Shown: in pieces, positions 22,911 through 34,013 of the stretch
Numbering within the stretch: position 1 is the stretch's first letter
Layout of the letters: each line of letters starts with the position of its first letter
Source: Fragum whitleyi
Taxonomy: Eukaryota; Mollusca; Bivalvia; Cardiida; Cardiidae
Length of the DNA stretch: 64,000 bases
Assembly: GCA_948146395.1 (NCBI GenBank)
Contig: OX411547.1
Span: forward strand, 32,344,614-32,408,613
Reading direction: 5' to 3'
Notes under the pieces: generated by a model
Seen by the model: only the letters and a program-made list of their open reading frames with translations
Database searches by the model: none
Told to the model about the DNA's origin: nothing
Translations under genes and position numbers: made by a program

Positions 22911-23139
22911 ATAAATTTAATTCGTTAATTTTCTAATCAAAACCTTAGCTGCTTAAGGACAAAAAGTGCTGAGGTCCTATTGATATAAGTTCTGGCTATT
23001 GATTTTTGCGAAAGAAAAACACACGCAAAAAGTTAATAAATCCAACTATAAAGTTAAATTAATGATATTTTGCTCACCATTCTAAGCAAGAGGTAAAACG
23101 ACAGAAATACAATAGAAACTGTAAAAGGCAGAAAATTAA

Positions 23140-23276
23140 TTAAGGTAGTGGACCCGTAATAGTTCCGCAACATTTCGGAACTTCTGATCTTTAACAATGT
23201 TAACCAAGGTTTCCTAATCACTGTTAAAGTTCATGGCTTCTGAAAAGTTGGGTAACTAGTACAGGTCCACTACCTG
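23140..23276. mobile_element. Palindromic MITE K, copy 3, shortened
   Basis: TTAAGGTAGTGGACCCG and AGGTCCACTACCTGA ends are intact; the central palindrome is partly deleted. Confidence 0.7.
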
Positions 23277-23339
23277 AAGCCCGTTATTGTATTTTCGAAT
23301 CCTGATCCTTTACAGAAATCCTCCATTCTCTGTTGAAAG

Positions 23340-23485
23340 AATGAAGATTCGATATAAAAGTGGTGTAAATAGAGAATATTGAATGAGTAGTCATGGAATA
23401 CCGAATTTATCAAAAGAGTCATCTATAAACAGATAAAAACAAGGCTGTGCCTAGTTTTTATCTGTTTTAGAGTTTAATAAATTCA
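23340..23485 (-). mobile_element. Element S, partial copy
   Basis: This matches the right part of 55915-56340 in reverse: AGAGAATATTGAATGAG, and a palindrome around CAGATAAAAACAAGGCTG followed by TTTAATAAATTCAGTAT. Confidence 0.55.
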
Positions 23486-24719
23486 GTATAATGGGCAGTT
23501 CCAACCCCTTATGATGCAATCATTGCATACAATATCCGACTATATTCAACCCCACAGAAATCTATGATTTTACATAAAAAAAAAAAATAGAAATATAACC
23601 ACAGAAATCTATGATTTTACTTAAAATAGAAATATAGAAATGATATTGTCACTATTTCATTTATAGACAGCAGTATTTAGGTTGAAATCCTTAAAAGATC
23701 TCTGTTCTAAAGAATTTAAATGGTTGTACTCATGTAGTACATAGTATTGCTTTGCATGCGAAAGTTGGATGGAACCAAAGACTGATTAGCATATATTTAT
23801 GAGGAGAAAAATACATATTGTGCAAATTTGAAGAATTATTAGAAGCAGATACACATAATTATGAAGGATATTAGATGAAATGAGTAAATTATGTATCTGG
23901 TGGTCAAGGCAAACTCACATCTAAGGTTTAGAAATGTTCTAGTAGGTATAAGGAAACAAATGAGTAGCTATCTTTGAAAGATTCTGGCTTCAACAACTTG
24001 ACAACTAGGCATTTTTGTGTGTCACCATACATAGGTTTGAAAATTTACCCTATTGGTCATTGAAGGGGAAAATGATGGTTATGTGACATTTTCCAATAAC
24101 AACATAAGAACATATTGAAACCTTAGTTCCACCAATTATGCTGATTGTAGTCAAAAGATAAGGCTCTCTATTAGGATATATAAATGATCAAGTATACATA
24201 ATGTCTATTATACTCATCTAATAAAACAAATCAACAATTTGAAAGAAATTATTGATATATTAAAGCATGATTAAATGCAGAATATCAATATTTGATTTAG
24301 TCAATGATAATTAATACCCAAATGATACTACCATGTTTTATTGATATAGTTTCTAGAAAATCATTGGAATGATATTTGACAACATAGCCTCATACAGGCT
24401 CTATTTAGAAATAGACAAGGAGGCCAGGGAGCAATTGATACTGGATCAGTAGTCAAAGAACTATGGTCTAAAACAAGCACAATGAATGTGCAACAGTTAG
24501 ATATGTTATCTTTCAAATATATTGTATAGATAATTTAGGAGGATTCATTCACTGTAACAGTTAAAACTTTAGTGCTCAAATTAAATGATCTAATGATATA
24601 ATTTCTGTTTACTGGAAAACAAACACCGGTTCATTCAGAGTTGAGCTACAATTTTTCATAAATAAAATTCAAGGTATAAGGGACAGTTGCATAAGCAGTA
24701 TGGTCAGAACTTTTATAAT
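23486..24719. other. No certain gene; possible upstream part of the DIRS fossil
   Basis: AT-rich sequence with stops in all frames. It may include decayed reverse transcriptase of the element that follows, but I could not recognise conserved RT motifs, so none is called. Confidence 0.3.
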
Positions 24720-25800
24720 CCTTACAAATTGATATTCTTGAGCTTAAGGCGTGCAAGCTTGGATTTATAGACTTGGCAAAGAGGAAAGAAAACATTCTCA
24801 TTTGAATCTTGACAAATGATCTAACAACATTATCAATTTCATACAAAATCAAATTCGGTGGAAATATACAAGACTTGAATGATCTTGCTCAAGAGTTATA
24901 GCACGAGAAGGGCTTTTGAAAAATCAAACAGATGACTTGGAGTGGTCGATTATGTTTTCAACAAATGAAAGCATCATTTTATCCAGCAATTGGAATAAAT
25001 ATGCTTGTGTAGCTACTGAATGCTAAATTGAAAAAGAATGTTTCTTTTTATCCTGACCATGAGTCTTTGGCTGTTGATACACTCTTAATGATCTGGAGTA
25101 ATAATTTGTCTTATGTTCTCCTTTTCACAGTCATTGGGGGACTTCTCCAGAAAATAGCAAACATCAGGCCTAGGAAGCCCTTAAGTTGGAAAAAACAGAC
25201 TTAATGGCCTCAGCGTATGAAACTACTGCTAGTGCTTCAAATCCTCATCTTACAAATACGAACTAGAGAAAAAACATCTATTGAAGCATCTAAAACTGAG
25301 AGTTTTTAAGATTTTACAAAGGCCTTACAAGACCAAAACATACCAAATGCATCAATTGGTATTAGTATGCCATCTTGGAGAATATTCTACTTAAAAGACT
25401 TATAAAGTTTACATAAATAGATGGATTAAGTTTGCAAATGCCAAATGCTTAGTATTCCCTGCTTCTCCTCACATTACTATGCCAATTTCTAACTCAAATT
25501 CGGAGGGGGAAGGGTACAGTACCATAAACACTACCAATTCAGCTATAGATCAACTTTTCAATTTTTTATCAGGGGAAAAATTCGGGCACTGCTCATAGAC
25601 ACACAAATTCAGGAAGGATTATTTTAATTGTTGTCTTCATTACCAAGACATTAATATAAATCATGCATGGGATGCTTAGACAGTTATGGAGTATCAGTTC
25701 TGGAGCATATCAACTTGACATTGCATTTATAGTGGCAGTGCTATCCTGTTTATTTTATTGCAGTCAACTGCTGAAATGTGTCAAATGTCACGTGATTAAT
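24720..25800 (+). pseudogene. DIRS-like retrotransposon pol remnant (RNase H and tyrosine recombinase)
   Basis: This is a fossil of a retrotransposon class that uses a tyrosine recombinase instead of a DDE integrase. Going right: an RNase H-like start IDILELKA at 24728; KNQTDDLEWS at 24919 in another frame; then an unbroken stretch at 25013-25168 reading NAKLKKNVSFYPDHESLAVD followed by ends like WSNNLSYV and GGLLQKI. This is the pattern after RNase H in DIRS/Ngaro-type proteins. From 25413 comes INRWIKFANAKCLVFPASP, and near 25517 GYSTINTTNSAI, like the N-terminal region of the recombinase. Frameshifts and stops separate all blocks. The catalytic Arg-His-Arg-Tyr residues were not identified. 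Confidence 0.6.
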
Positions 25801-26385
25801 TTGACTAACATTTCTCTCGGTTTAAGATAAAATGATTGTAAAGCTCAATCATTAACTAAAGCAGTCAAGGCCAGGTCATCACCTGTGTCCCCTGATATTT
25901 GAATCATACAATGTTGAAAGCACTATGCATTAAACGTTTTTCCTGGAATACATAAGTAGAACTGAAGGTTTCCGTTACTGTGAAAAGTTAATGATTAACA
26001 CCCACAAACATTATTCAGACATTTCTACATGCAATAACATGCGTCAGGCTGTTGCGTCAGGGTTTTCTTAAAAAGTACAGGGTTTTTTGAAAACTATGGT
26101 CCCAATAAGCAGCTACAAGTAAAGCAAAAGCTAGAAGGTCTCTCTTCAAAATTAACTTAAAACTTCTGAGTGGTTCACTGGTTCTAAGTTTAATAAATAA
26201 GTCATTGGAAAAGGCATTTCGCTACAATTCAGTAGCATGTCACAGTAAGAACTGCACATTTATCATAAATGTTCAAATAGTGTTGGACTTGTTAAAGACA
26301 AGATTATATACAACACACTTTCATGTCTAAGTTTTTAGTTATTAGATCAGCTTGAACAGAGTTAACTCTAAAGTCTCTGTTCTGT
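25801..26385. other. No gene or repeat recognised
   Basis: AT-rich sequence; possibly the decayed end of the preceding retroelement. Confidence 0.3.
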
Positions 26386-26421
26386 GAAGCCCCTCTAAGA
26401 GTATGACAGACGATAGAATTA

Positions 26422-26730
26422 GATGATTAAACGAGACTTACTTGGAAGTTGATGTTTGATCTGGATTCTATCGTCTGTCAACTCTTGGATGGGCTTACAC
26501 ACCCAGCCCTTCCCGACCCACTGCATTTCTTACTCTGTTCAACCTTCAAAACATTGTCGTCAAGTTTATAAGATGTAAAGTACTTAAAATAAAACTTCGA
26601 CCTCCAATGGACTCTAAAGGCTGATACCTGCTGGCAAGCTACGTTATCTCTGTGTAAGCCCATCCAAGAGTTGACAGACGATAGAATCCAGATCAAACAT
26701 CAACTTCCAAGTAAGTCTCGTTTAATCATC
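26422..26730. repeat. Perfect 79-bp inverted repeat with 151-bp spacer
   Basis: 26422-26500 and 26652-26730 are exact reverse complements by eye. The outer ends read GATGATTAAACGAGACTTAC and its complement; the inner ends read GGGCTTACAC and GTGTAAGCCC. A third, diverged direct copy of part of the arm (AAGCCCCTCTAAGAG, then GACAGACGATAGAAT) lies just to the left at about 26386-26419. The open frame at 26478-26696 on the minus strand spans the spacer and is not supported as a gene. It could be a foldback element or a recent inverted duplication. Confidence 0.85.
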
Positions 26731-26819
26731 AAATTAAATTATGGCATCATTTGCTCATCGAAAATGTAACATTGGTGTCAAATCTTTTTTGCAAATTTGC
26801 ATATTTTTCCACTTGTGTA

Positions 26820-26900
26820 ATATCACCTGTGTAATATAAAAAAATAATCAACAGGGTTATTTCACTCCCGCGATGTAGGTCATATCATAAGAGCCTATTA
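26820..26900 (-). mobile_element. Element S, left-end fragment
   Basis: Reverse match to 55920-55995: GACCTACATCGCGGGAGTG when read on the minus strand, followed by an AT-rich stretch. Confidence 0.5.
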
Positions 26901-26926
26901 ATCTCTGCACGCAGTTCTCATAGTTT

Positions 26927-27160
26927 TTAACCCTTGTCGTACTGAACCCCAGAGTATCACTACTTTAGTAGTGGCTGTAAACAAAGATCAGCCTGCAGTC
27001 TGATCTTAGTCCAAACCATCTGATTTTTCTTTTTGTACCAGGGAAAAGTAAACTTTATTTCTTAAAAAAATACTGACTCATTATAAGTGCTTCCATTGCT
27101 TTCAGCACTTTGATTTTAATGCAATTTATCAAGGTTTTTATTCAACATCACAAGGGTTTA
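26927..27160. mobile_element. MITE P2
   Basis: TTAACCCTTGTCGTACTGAA left end, AGATCAGCCTGCAGTCTGAT shortened hairpin, and AACATCACAAGGGTTTA right end. Confidence 0.7.
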
Positions 27161-27309
27161 CAGAAAAAGTTAATGGAGTGTCATTAGATTCCATTAATTT
27201 CTTTTTAAAAAAGTATTAATAACGTCATAGTTATTAAAAAAAAAAAAAAAGGGTTTACATATAGTTTTCAATTTACAACACTGATGTTTTTTCTAAAATC
27301 CCATTACAG

Positions 27310-27602
27310 CAGCAAAAAGTTTCTACGTACCATCTTACAGCATCATCTATGAACTATGTACCATCTCACAGCATCTGGCGCTGAACCATGTACCCTCTCA
27401 CAGCATCGGGCGCTGAACCACGAACCATCTCACAGCATTAGGTGTTGAACCACGTCCCATCTCACTGCATCGGCTGTTGAACCACGAGCCATCTCACAGC
27501 ATCAGATGTTGAACCACATTCAATCTCCCAGGTTCGGACGTTGAACGATGTACCACCTCACAGTTTACTGCACTAAACCACCTCCCATCACACAGCATCA
27601 TC
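27310..27602 (+). repeat. 32-bp minisatellite, locus 2
   Basis: The same 32-bp unit as at 20103 (CCATCTCACAGCATC, GCTGAACCA), about eight or nine copies with landmarks at 27364, 27396 and 27428. Both arrays follow a CAGCAAAAA-type flank. Confidence 0.85.
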
Positions 27603-27672
27603 TTCCAACAACCATGTCAAGACAACATCAGTAGACCAACCACCATTTGTCCTCAAACCAAAGTTTCTTTTA

Positions 27673-27801
27673 GATATGCCCAGGATAACAAAATGGTGCA
27701 AATTGTTTGCAAATTATACCTTGCTTTGCTCGCAAGTGAAAGTGAATCAGGGCATAATTTGCAAACAGTTGCAAAGTCCTGATCGTCTTGAGCGCAGGGC
27801 G
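27673..27801. mobile_element. Hairpin MITE Q, decayed
   Basis: CAGGATAACAAAATGGTGC left, TACCTTGCTTTGCTCGC at the tip, and a damaged right arm ending GAGCGCAGGGCG. The open frame at 27676 runs across it by chance. Confidence 0.6.
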
Positions 27802-27861
27802 TACCTAGCAGCATCTTTCCTACAACCACAAGCTTGCCTATACAATAAACATCCCGGCGGT

Positions 27862-27990
27862 CAGGATGACAAAAAATGATGCAAAATGTTTGTCATTTAT
27901 ACCCTGCTTTGCATGTGCATATGCATGCAAAGCAGGGTATAATTGACAAACAGTTTGCACCATTTTGTCATCCTGAGCGCTGGGCTGGTT
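27862..27990. mobile_element. Hairpin MITE Q, best copy
   Basis: A long, nearly complete hairpin: GTCAGGATGACAAAA, TATACCCTGCTTTGCATG at the tip, and CACCATTTTGTCATCCTGAG at the right. Confidence 0.75.
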
Positions 27991-28038
27991 TTCTTTAATG
28001 TTACCAGTGAAGCTAGAAGCTAGACTGTGCTATACAGA

Positions 28039-29430
28039 ACAAGAGTTGTCCGCAGACAACGTAGCTCGCCCAAACAGCTGCTTGTCACAAACAGCGCTTG
28101 ACCGAAAGACCGAAGTTCAAAGTGGTTTCTTTCAATGTTAAAGTCCATGATCTAATATATATATCTGTTTGAGTAGTAATTAAGAAATATAATTTTTGTT
28201 TTGTTTTAATTGCATGTATAAGGTTAGGGTAAAGTGAAAGCATACAAGCAGATGAGGTTACCAATGGAATTTCTTGTATCAAACATGAAGTTTTTCTTTA
28301 AAATTTTGCTAAGTCCACAAAAGGTCAAGATCAAGGTCAAATTGTGAAGGACCTTGGTCTCTGTAGAAGCCTATCACCTAGTGAGTATGTGTATGAAGTA
28401 ATAATGTCCCTGAGTAAAGCATTTAGAAAATATAAGCAAGGTTAAATTTTTGGTTAAAGTTTTTCAGTTTAAGTTTTTCCAAGTCCATAAATGGTCAAGG
28501 TCAAGGTCAAATTGTCAAGGCCCTTGGTTTCTGGTGAAAGCCTTTCATCTGGTGACTATGTATATGAAGTAATGATGTCCCTAGGTTAAAGCATTCAGAA
28601 AATATAAGCAAGGTTAAAGTTTTTGGTAAAAGAATTTTGGTTAAAGTATTTCTAAGTTCATAAAAGGTCAAGGTCAAATTATCAAGGACCTTGATCTCTC
28701 ACAAAAGCCTATCACCTAATGAGTATGTATATGAAGTAATGATGTCCCTAGGTTAAAGCATTCAGAAAATAATAAGCAAGGTTAAAGTTTTTGGTTAAAG
28801 TTTTCAGTTAAAGTTTTTCTAAGTCCACAAACTGTAAAGGTCAAGGTCAAATTGTGAAGGACCTTGGTCTCTGGTAAAAGCCTATCACCTGGTGAGTATA
28901 TATATGAAGCTATGATGTCCCTAGGTTTGAGCATTAAAAAAATATATGCAAGGTTGAAGTTTTTGGTTAAAGTTTTTTGGTTAAAGTTTTTCTAAGTCCA
29001 CAAAGGGTCAAGGTCAAGGTCAAATTGTCAAGGACCTTTGTCTATGGTGAAAGCCTATCACCTAATGAGTGTGCATATGAAGTAATGATGTCTCTAGTTT
29101 AAAGCTTACAGAAAATATAAGCAAGGTTAAAGTTTTTTGGTTAAAGTTTTTGGTTAAAGTTTTTGGTTAAAGTTTTTTGAAAGGGTCAAGGTCACAGTCT
29201 AAAGGTCATTTTGACATGGATGTTGGCCTCAAATGAAAGCCTATGCCCTAATGAGTGTTTCTGTAAAAAAAAATAAAGCCTCTAGGATAAATATTGAAAG
29301 AAATAAAAACTTTAACCTAATGCGGACGCCGACACCGACGCTGACGCCGACGATGACGCCGACGCCGACGCCGACATCCGAGGGTATGACAATAGCTCTT
29401 CCGAGACTTTCGTCCCGGGCGAGCTAAAAA
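28039..29430 (+). mobile_element. Pearl/HINE-like element B, copy 2
   Basis: Same order as copy 1 at 8251 and highly similar along its length. The hairpin is GTTGTCCGCAGACAAC here. The GACGCC microsatellite is longer (29324-29380) and gives a Thr-Pro-rich open frame (29233-29427) that is an artefact of the repeat. The end is GGGCGAGCTAAAAA. The flanks are unrelated to those of copy 1. Confidence 0.8.
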
Positions 29431-29744
29431 TGTAAGAATTCATGACTTAATTCTAGTTGTGTCTATCAAGATTCTTGCACTATGATTGGATGAAAAATTG
29501 ATTTTATTTCTCAATGAAACAAAATTTGAGTACACAATTACATGTATTATGAAAGCTTTTGCTTAAAGTAGTCTCATAAGAAATTTGTTTCATTCTAGAG
29601 TAATTTTTACAGATTTTGCTTCATGATATTAAATTACATTAGATGAAGAGAATATTTGTTGATTTCATGGTGGTATGATATCAACAAATATTATTCTCTT
29701 CATCTCTTAAATGGTTATCATTATAAGAGATAAATTATACTTTA
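29431..29744. repeat. Inverted repeat around 29640-29705
   Basis: GATGAAGAGAATATTTGTTG (29643) and its near complement (29684-29703) form a hairpin with AT-rich flanks. Otherwise nothing is recognised. Confidence 0.5.
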
Positions 29745-30065
29745 TATTTATTTATCTTATAACTATATGCATATCCATGTGATAACATCCCCTATGATAT
29801 TTTTTATGATATTGCATAGTTATTTTTAGAATAAATATATAATGCAGTTATTTTTAGAAACTTGCATTTCAGTTAAAAACATGGACAAAAACAAGATTAA
29901 TAGAGGTTATAAGATAAATATAATACATACTTAGTGTATTGCATGACAAAATATCTAACTCGGTTGTGAGAATTGATAATTGTCTCGGCAGAGCCTCAAC
30001 AATTATCAATTCTCCCAACCTCAGCTAGATATTTTTTTTCATATAATACACTAAGTATGTATTAT
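29745..30065 (+). repeat. Dispersed repeat R, copy 2
   Basis: Forward copy of the element at 17427. The right part is a palindrome (about 29930-30065): ATACATACTTAGTGTATTG, AGAATTGATAATTGTC, a tip CGGCAGAGCCTC, and the complement. Confidence 0.65.
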
Positions 30066-30704
30066 ACGGTATATATACGACTCAACTACCCAGTACCTTT
30101 AATAAATAAACATTAGAATTATTAGGGAGGCTAAAGACAGACTCAGCTATAGAAAGAGTGCCTAGAATGAAAATAAAATTATCAATATTGTTTAAGTGGA
30201 ATTTAGCTATGAGGAGAATACTAAGATTAATGAATTCAATTATAAATACATTAATTATACTTTTCTTAAAAATCTTATTTACAGACATAAATATTAACAC
30301 TTACATTAACATTAAATTAAATACTTGGCATCCAAAATAAACAAATTTACATTGTTTAAGTATAGCAGACTTAGATAATGGGAAAATATAAAGATTAATG
30401 ATTATCAATTTATAAAGATATGAATTATGCTTTACCTATATTTCATTATTGAATATATTGACATGTCTTACAGTAGCAAACCGAGCTATTGAGAATATAG
30501 AGATTGATGATTATCATAAATGATGATATAGACATAATATTACTCTATACTTATTATCTTATCGACATGAAACAGTTCTATGACAAAATTAACTAAAAAC
30601 TTAAAATATAACTTAAATGCTCAGCACCTAAAATAAAAACATTTTAATTCAAAATTTAAAGTGAGACTCCAGGCAGTCAGCAAACAAATTTCCATTGGTA
30701 TTCT

Positions 30705-30930
30705 TTAACCCTTTCCTGTTTTACAAAATTTTGGACCTGTCCAAATTCAAAGGTTTTGCAGACGAAAATTTAAAGTGGATTTAAATTGAAAAATAACTAC
30801 TCAGTAGGGTAGAAAATAGTGTGGATAAAGAAGAAATTGCTTGTCAGGAGCAACTTCTTTTTTCACAATGTTTTCTCAATCATAAAATCACAAGCACCTA
30901 AAAAGCAGGGATAAAACAGCAAAGGGTTAA
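30705..30930 (+). mobile_element. MITE P1, full length
   Basis: TTAA-CCCTTTCCTGTTTTAC to ACAGCAAAGGG-TTAA. The inner hairpin (AAGAAATTGCTTGTC) is partly decayed. It interrupts the decayed array between two of its units. Confidence 0.8.
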
Positions 30931-31220
30931 TAAATAAAATTAAGAATTATTAGGGGGGCTAAAGACAGACTCGGCGATAGAAAGAGTGCCTAGAATGAAA
31001 ATAAAATTAACAATATTGTTTAAGTGGTACTTAGCTATGAGGAGAATACTAAGATTAATGAATTCAATTATGAATACATTAATTATACTTTTCTTAAAAA
31101 TCTTATTTACAGACATAAATATTAACTTTTACATTAACATTAAATTAAATACTTGGCATCCAAAATAAACAAATTTACATTGTTTAAGTATAGCAGACTA
31201 AGATAATGGGAAAAATATAA

Positions 31221-31382
31221 AAGTGGAATTTAATTTGAAAATTAACCATTTTGTAGGGTAGAAAATAGTGTGGAAAAAGAAGAAATTGCTTGTCAGAAGC
31301 AATTTCTTCTTTTTTCACAATGTTTTCTCAATCAAAAAATCACAAGCACATAAAAAGCAGGGATTAAACAGCAAAGGGTTAA
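31221..31382 (+). mobile_element. MITE P1, 5'-truncated
   Basis: It begins inside the element at AAGTGGAATTTAATTTG, has an intact AAGAAATTGCTTG hairpin, and ends ACAGCAAAGGG-TTAA. Confidence 0.75.
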
Positions 31383-32399
31383 ATGAAAAAAAAGCAGACA
31401 AAGCTATGGCAGAAAATGTAAAGATTGATAATTAGTCTCATACTTGTAAAATGATATAAATCAAACTTAACTAATACTTCTTATTGACCATAAGATTGTC
31501 AGTATAACATAACTTAAATAATTAGTGTCTAATTTTCATTAGTATTGATCAAATGGCAGTATATAATGCTTAAGAAGACTAAACTTTGAGGGGAAATATA
31601 GAAATTGATGGTTATGATTGTTAAGACAAATTATTCTTTACTTATATATCTTATTGACACACATATTGACAAAAAAAGAAAAAAAACTAACACTTAACAT
31701 ATGCCTTAAATATGCAGTGCCCTTAAATAAACAAATTATCATTAGTATAACCGTCTAGCTAGCAGACTAAACTTTGGGGAACATAAAGATAAATGTAGCA
31801 TTTTTACTTTATTTATATTACATATTTACAAACATGCTGACAAAAATCATCCTACCACCAACCACATAACTTAAGTAATCAGTGCCTTGAATAAAAGGAT
31901 TTATAATAAATTATTAGTAAGGTTTCAGGCAGACTTGGCTACAAAAAAGAGCACTTATACAAAAAAAAAAATCTAAGCTGAATTTTAACATACTATGCTA
32001 ATACTATGCTATATTGGATAAAAATTGAGAGATTAATGATTATTATTACAAAGACATTAGTTTCACTATACTTACAATACATATCTTATTGACATTTTAA
32101 CACTAAAAAAATAACCTAAATATTTAGCATCTGAAATAAACAAATTTACATCAGTATTAGTTAGGCTCCAGACAGACTAAGCTACATATAGTTTGACTGT
32201 AAAATAAACAAACTTTCATATAGATTTGGTTAAATTTGAACTATTATGATTAAGCTGTTGGAAAACAAACAAGGATTTACATATAAATACTCAGCATCTT
32301 AATGAAATAAATATTTAATTTATAAGTGAGACCCCAGTGAGAATCAGCTGAAGTTAGAGTGTCTATACAAGAAATGAATTTTCATTAGTATTTCTTGTC

Positions 32400-32468
32400 A
32401 TTGGCTCAGTATGAAACAGTTGTAACTGCCTATCAATAGGCAATTACAACTGTTTCACGCTGAGCCAT
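32400..32468. mobile_element. Hairpin MITE H
   Basis: GGCTCAGTATGAAACAGTTG and a right arm CAACTGTTTCACGCTGAGCC. Here GAAACAG is matched by CTGTTTC on the other arm. Confidence 0.8.
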
Positions 32469-33190
32469 TGTCATGTGAATCTACAGCAGACTAATCTATG
32501 GAGAGAAATATAAAGATAAAATGATTTTTATAAAAAAATAAACAATACATGTACTAAAATATCTTTATAATTGACAGATATATTGACAAAAACATCTTAA
32601 CACTAAATATATCACTTAAATAAGCAGCATTTAAAATAAACAAATATAGATAGATTATTAGTGATAGAAAGAGTGCTCAAACAATTAACAAATCATCATT
32701 AGTATTGTTAGTATAAGTTAGAATAAACTATAGATCTGCAAGTATAAGTGAGTATCAAATCTTGTTATCGCCCATCATTTTAAATGTAAAATTTGTCATT
32801 GCCGCCTTACTCTAAATTGGTTATCAATATACTTATTTATCTTATTGACAAACATATTGACAAAAAACATCTATCATATATTACATAACTTGAATACTCG
32901 GCATGTAAAATAAACAAATCTACATTAAAATTATTAGTGAGGTTCAAGGTAGAACGAGTTGTAGATGGAGTGCTTGCAGAATAACACATTTTCAAGAGTA
33001 TTTGCTGCTTTAGTTCTAGAACCTTGTAGTTACAGTATTTTTAAGCTAAAGTTACACATTTTTTTATTAAAACCGGCGATTTTTTACATGGTACTAATCC
33101 ACAGATTAAGCAATGCAAATTACAATGATAATTAGAATTGAATAACAAAGACATTTAAATTTATACAGTGCTTATTGAAAAACATATTGC

Positions 33191-33233
33191 TGGCTCAGCG
33201 CAAAACAGTTGTAACTGCCTTTACGCTGAGTCG
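33191..33233. mobile_element. Hairpin MITE H, right arm deleted
   Basis: GGCTCAGCGCAAAACAGTTG, TAACTGCC, then directly the distal end ACGCTGAGTC. Confidence 0.65.
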
Positions 33234-33945
33234 TCGATATAGACACATGACATAAATTAATATTGAAATTGAATTTAAACAATCAGAGCATTATATAATC
33301 ATAAATTTAAAATGGGAAATTAACTATACTGTACTTATATATCATATAGACAAACATATTATTGAAAAAAAATCTTAACATTTATTAAAAAAAACAAATT
33401 ACTTAGCACCTAATATTACAGACAATTGGTTATCATAACAAACATATTGACAACAAATCTTAACACTAAACACAGACCTTAATTACGTAGCGCCTAAAAT
33501 TTACATGAGAATTATAAGTTTGTTAATACAAAGATTAATGATTATCATAACAAATATATTGACAACAAATCTTAACACTTAACAAATAGTAAATACTTAG
33601 CACTTAAAATTTACATGAGTATTGTAATTTTGTTAATACATGTACAAAGATTAATGACTCTTATAACAAACATATTGACAACAAATCTTAATACTTAATA
33701 AATAACTTAATTACTTAGCGCCTAAAATTTACATGAGTATTGTTAGTTTGTTAATACATGTACAAAGATTAATGACTCTTACAACAAACATATTGACAAC
33801 AAATCTTAATACTTAATAAATAACTTAAAAACACTTAACACCTAAAATTTACATGTGTATTGTTAGTTTGTTAATACAAATATAACAATTATTTTAAGAT
33901 AAAGACATACATTACAACAAGAAAACTGTATAGTGGATAAATCAA

Positions 33946-34013
33946 TTGCTCAGTGCAAAACAGTTGTAACTGCCTATATGTTTATAGGTAGTTACCACTG
34001 TTTGGTGCTGAGA
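33946..34013. mobile_element. Hairpin MITE H
   Basis: TGCTCAGTGCAAAACAGTTG at the left; TTACCACTGTTTGGTGCTGA at the right with two mismatches to the other arm. Confidence 0.75.

Larger units (their letters stand above)
30082..33890 (+). repeat. Old decayed tandem array
   Basis: Landmarks recur in the same order many times: TTAGTGAGGCTCCAGACAGAC-like, AGAAAGAGTGC, AAGATTAATGATTATC, CATATTGACAAAAA and TTACATTAGTATT. The first unit (30082-30360) and the next (30945-31213) are still very similar, including a short open frame in both (30158 and 30986) that is just this unit. At the right end (33440-33890) the period falls to about 112-118 bp, with CATATTGACAACAAATC at about 33446, 33558, 33674 and 33792. 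MITEs have inserted into the array. Confidence 0.65.

Noticed and set aside
26478..26696. 72-codon open frame in the inverted repeat
   Set aside because: It has no recognisable domain, and both ends fall in the repeat arms.
29233..29427. Thr-Pro-rich open frame
   Set aside because: It comes from the GACGCC microsatellite at the end of element B copy 2.
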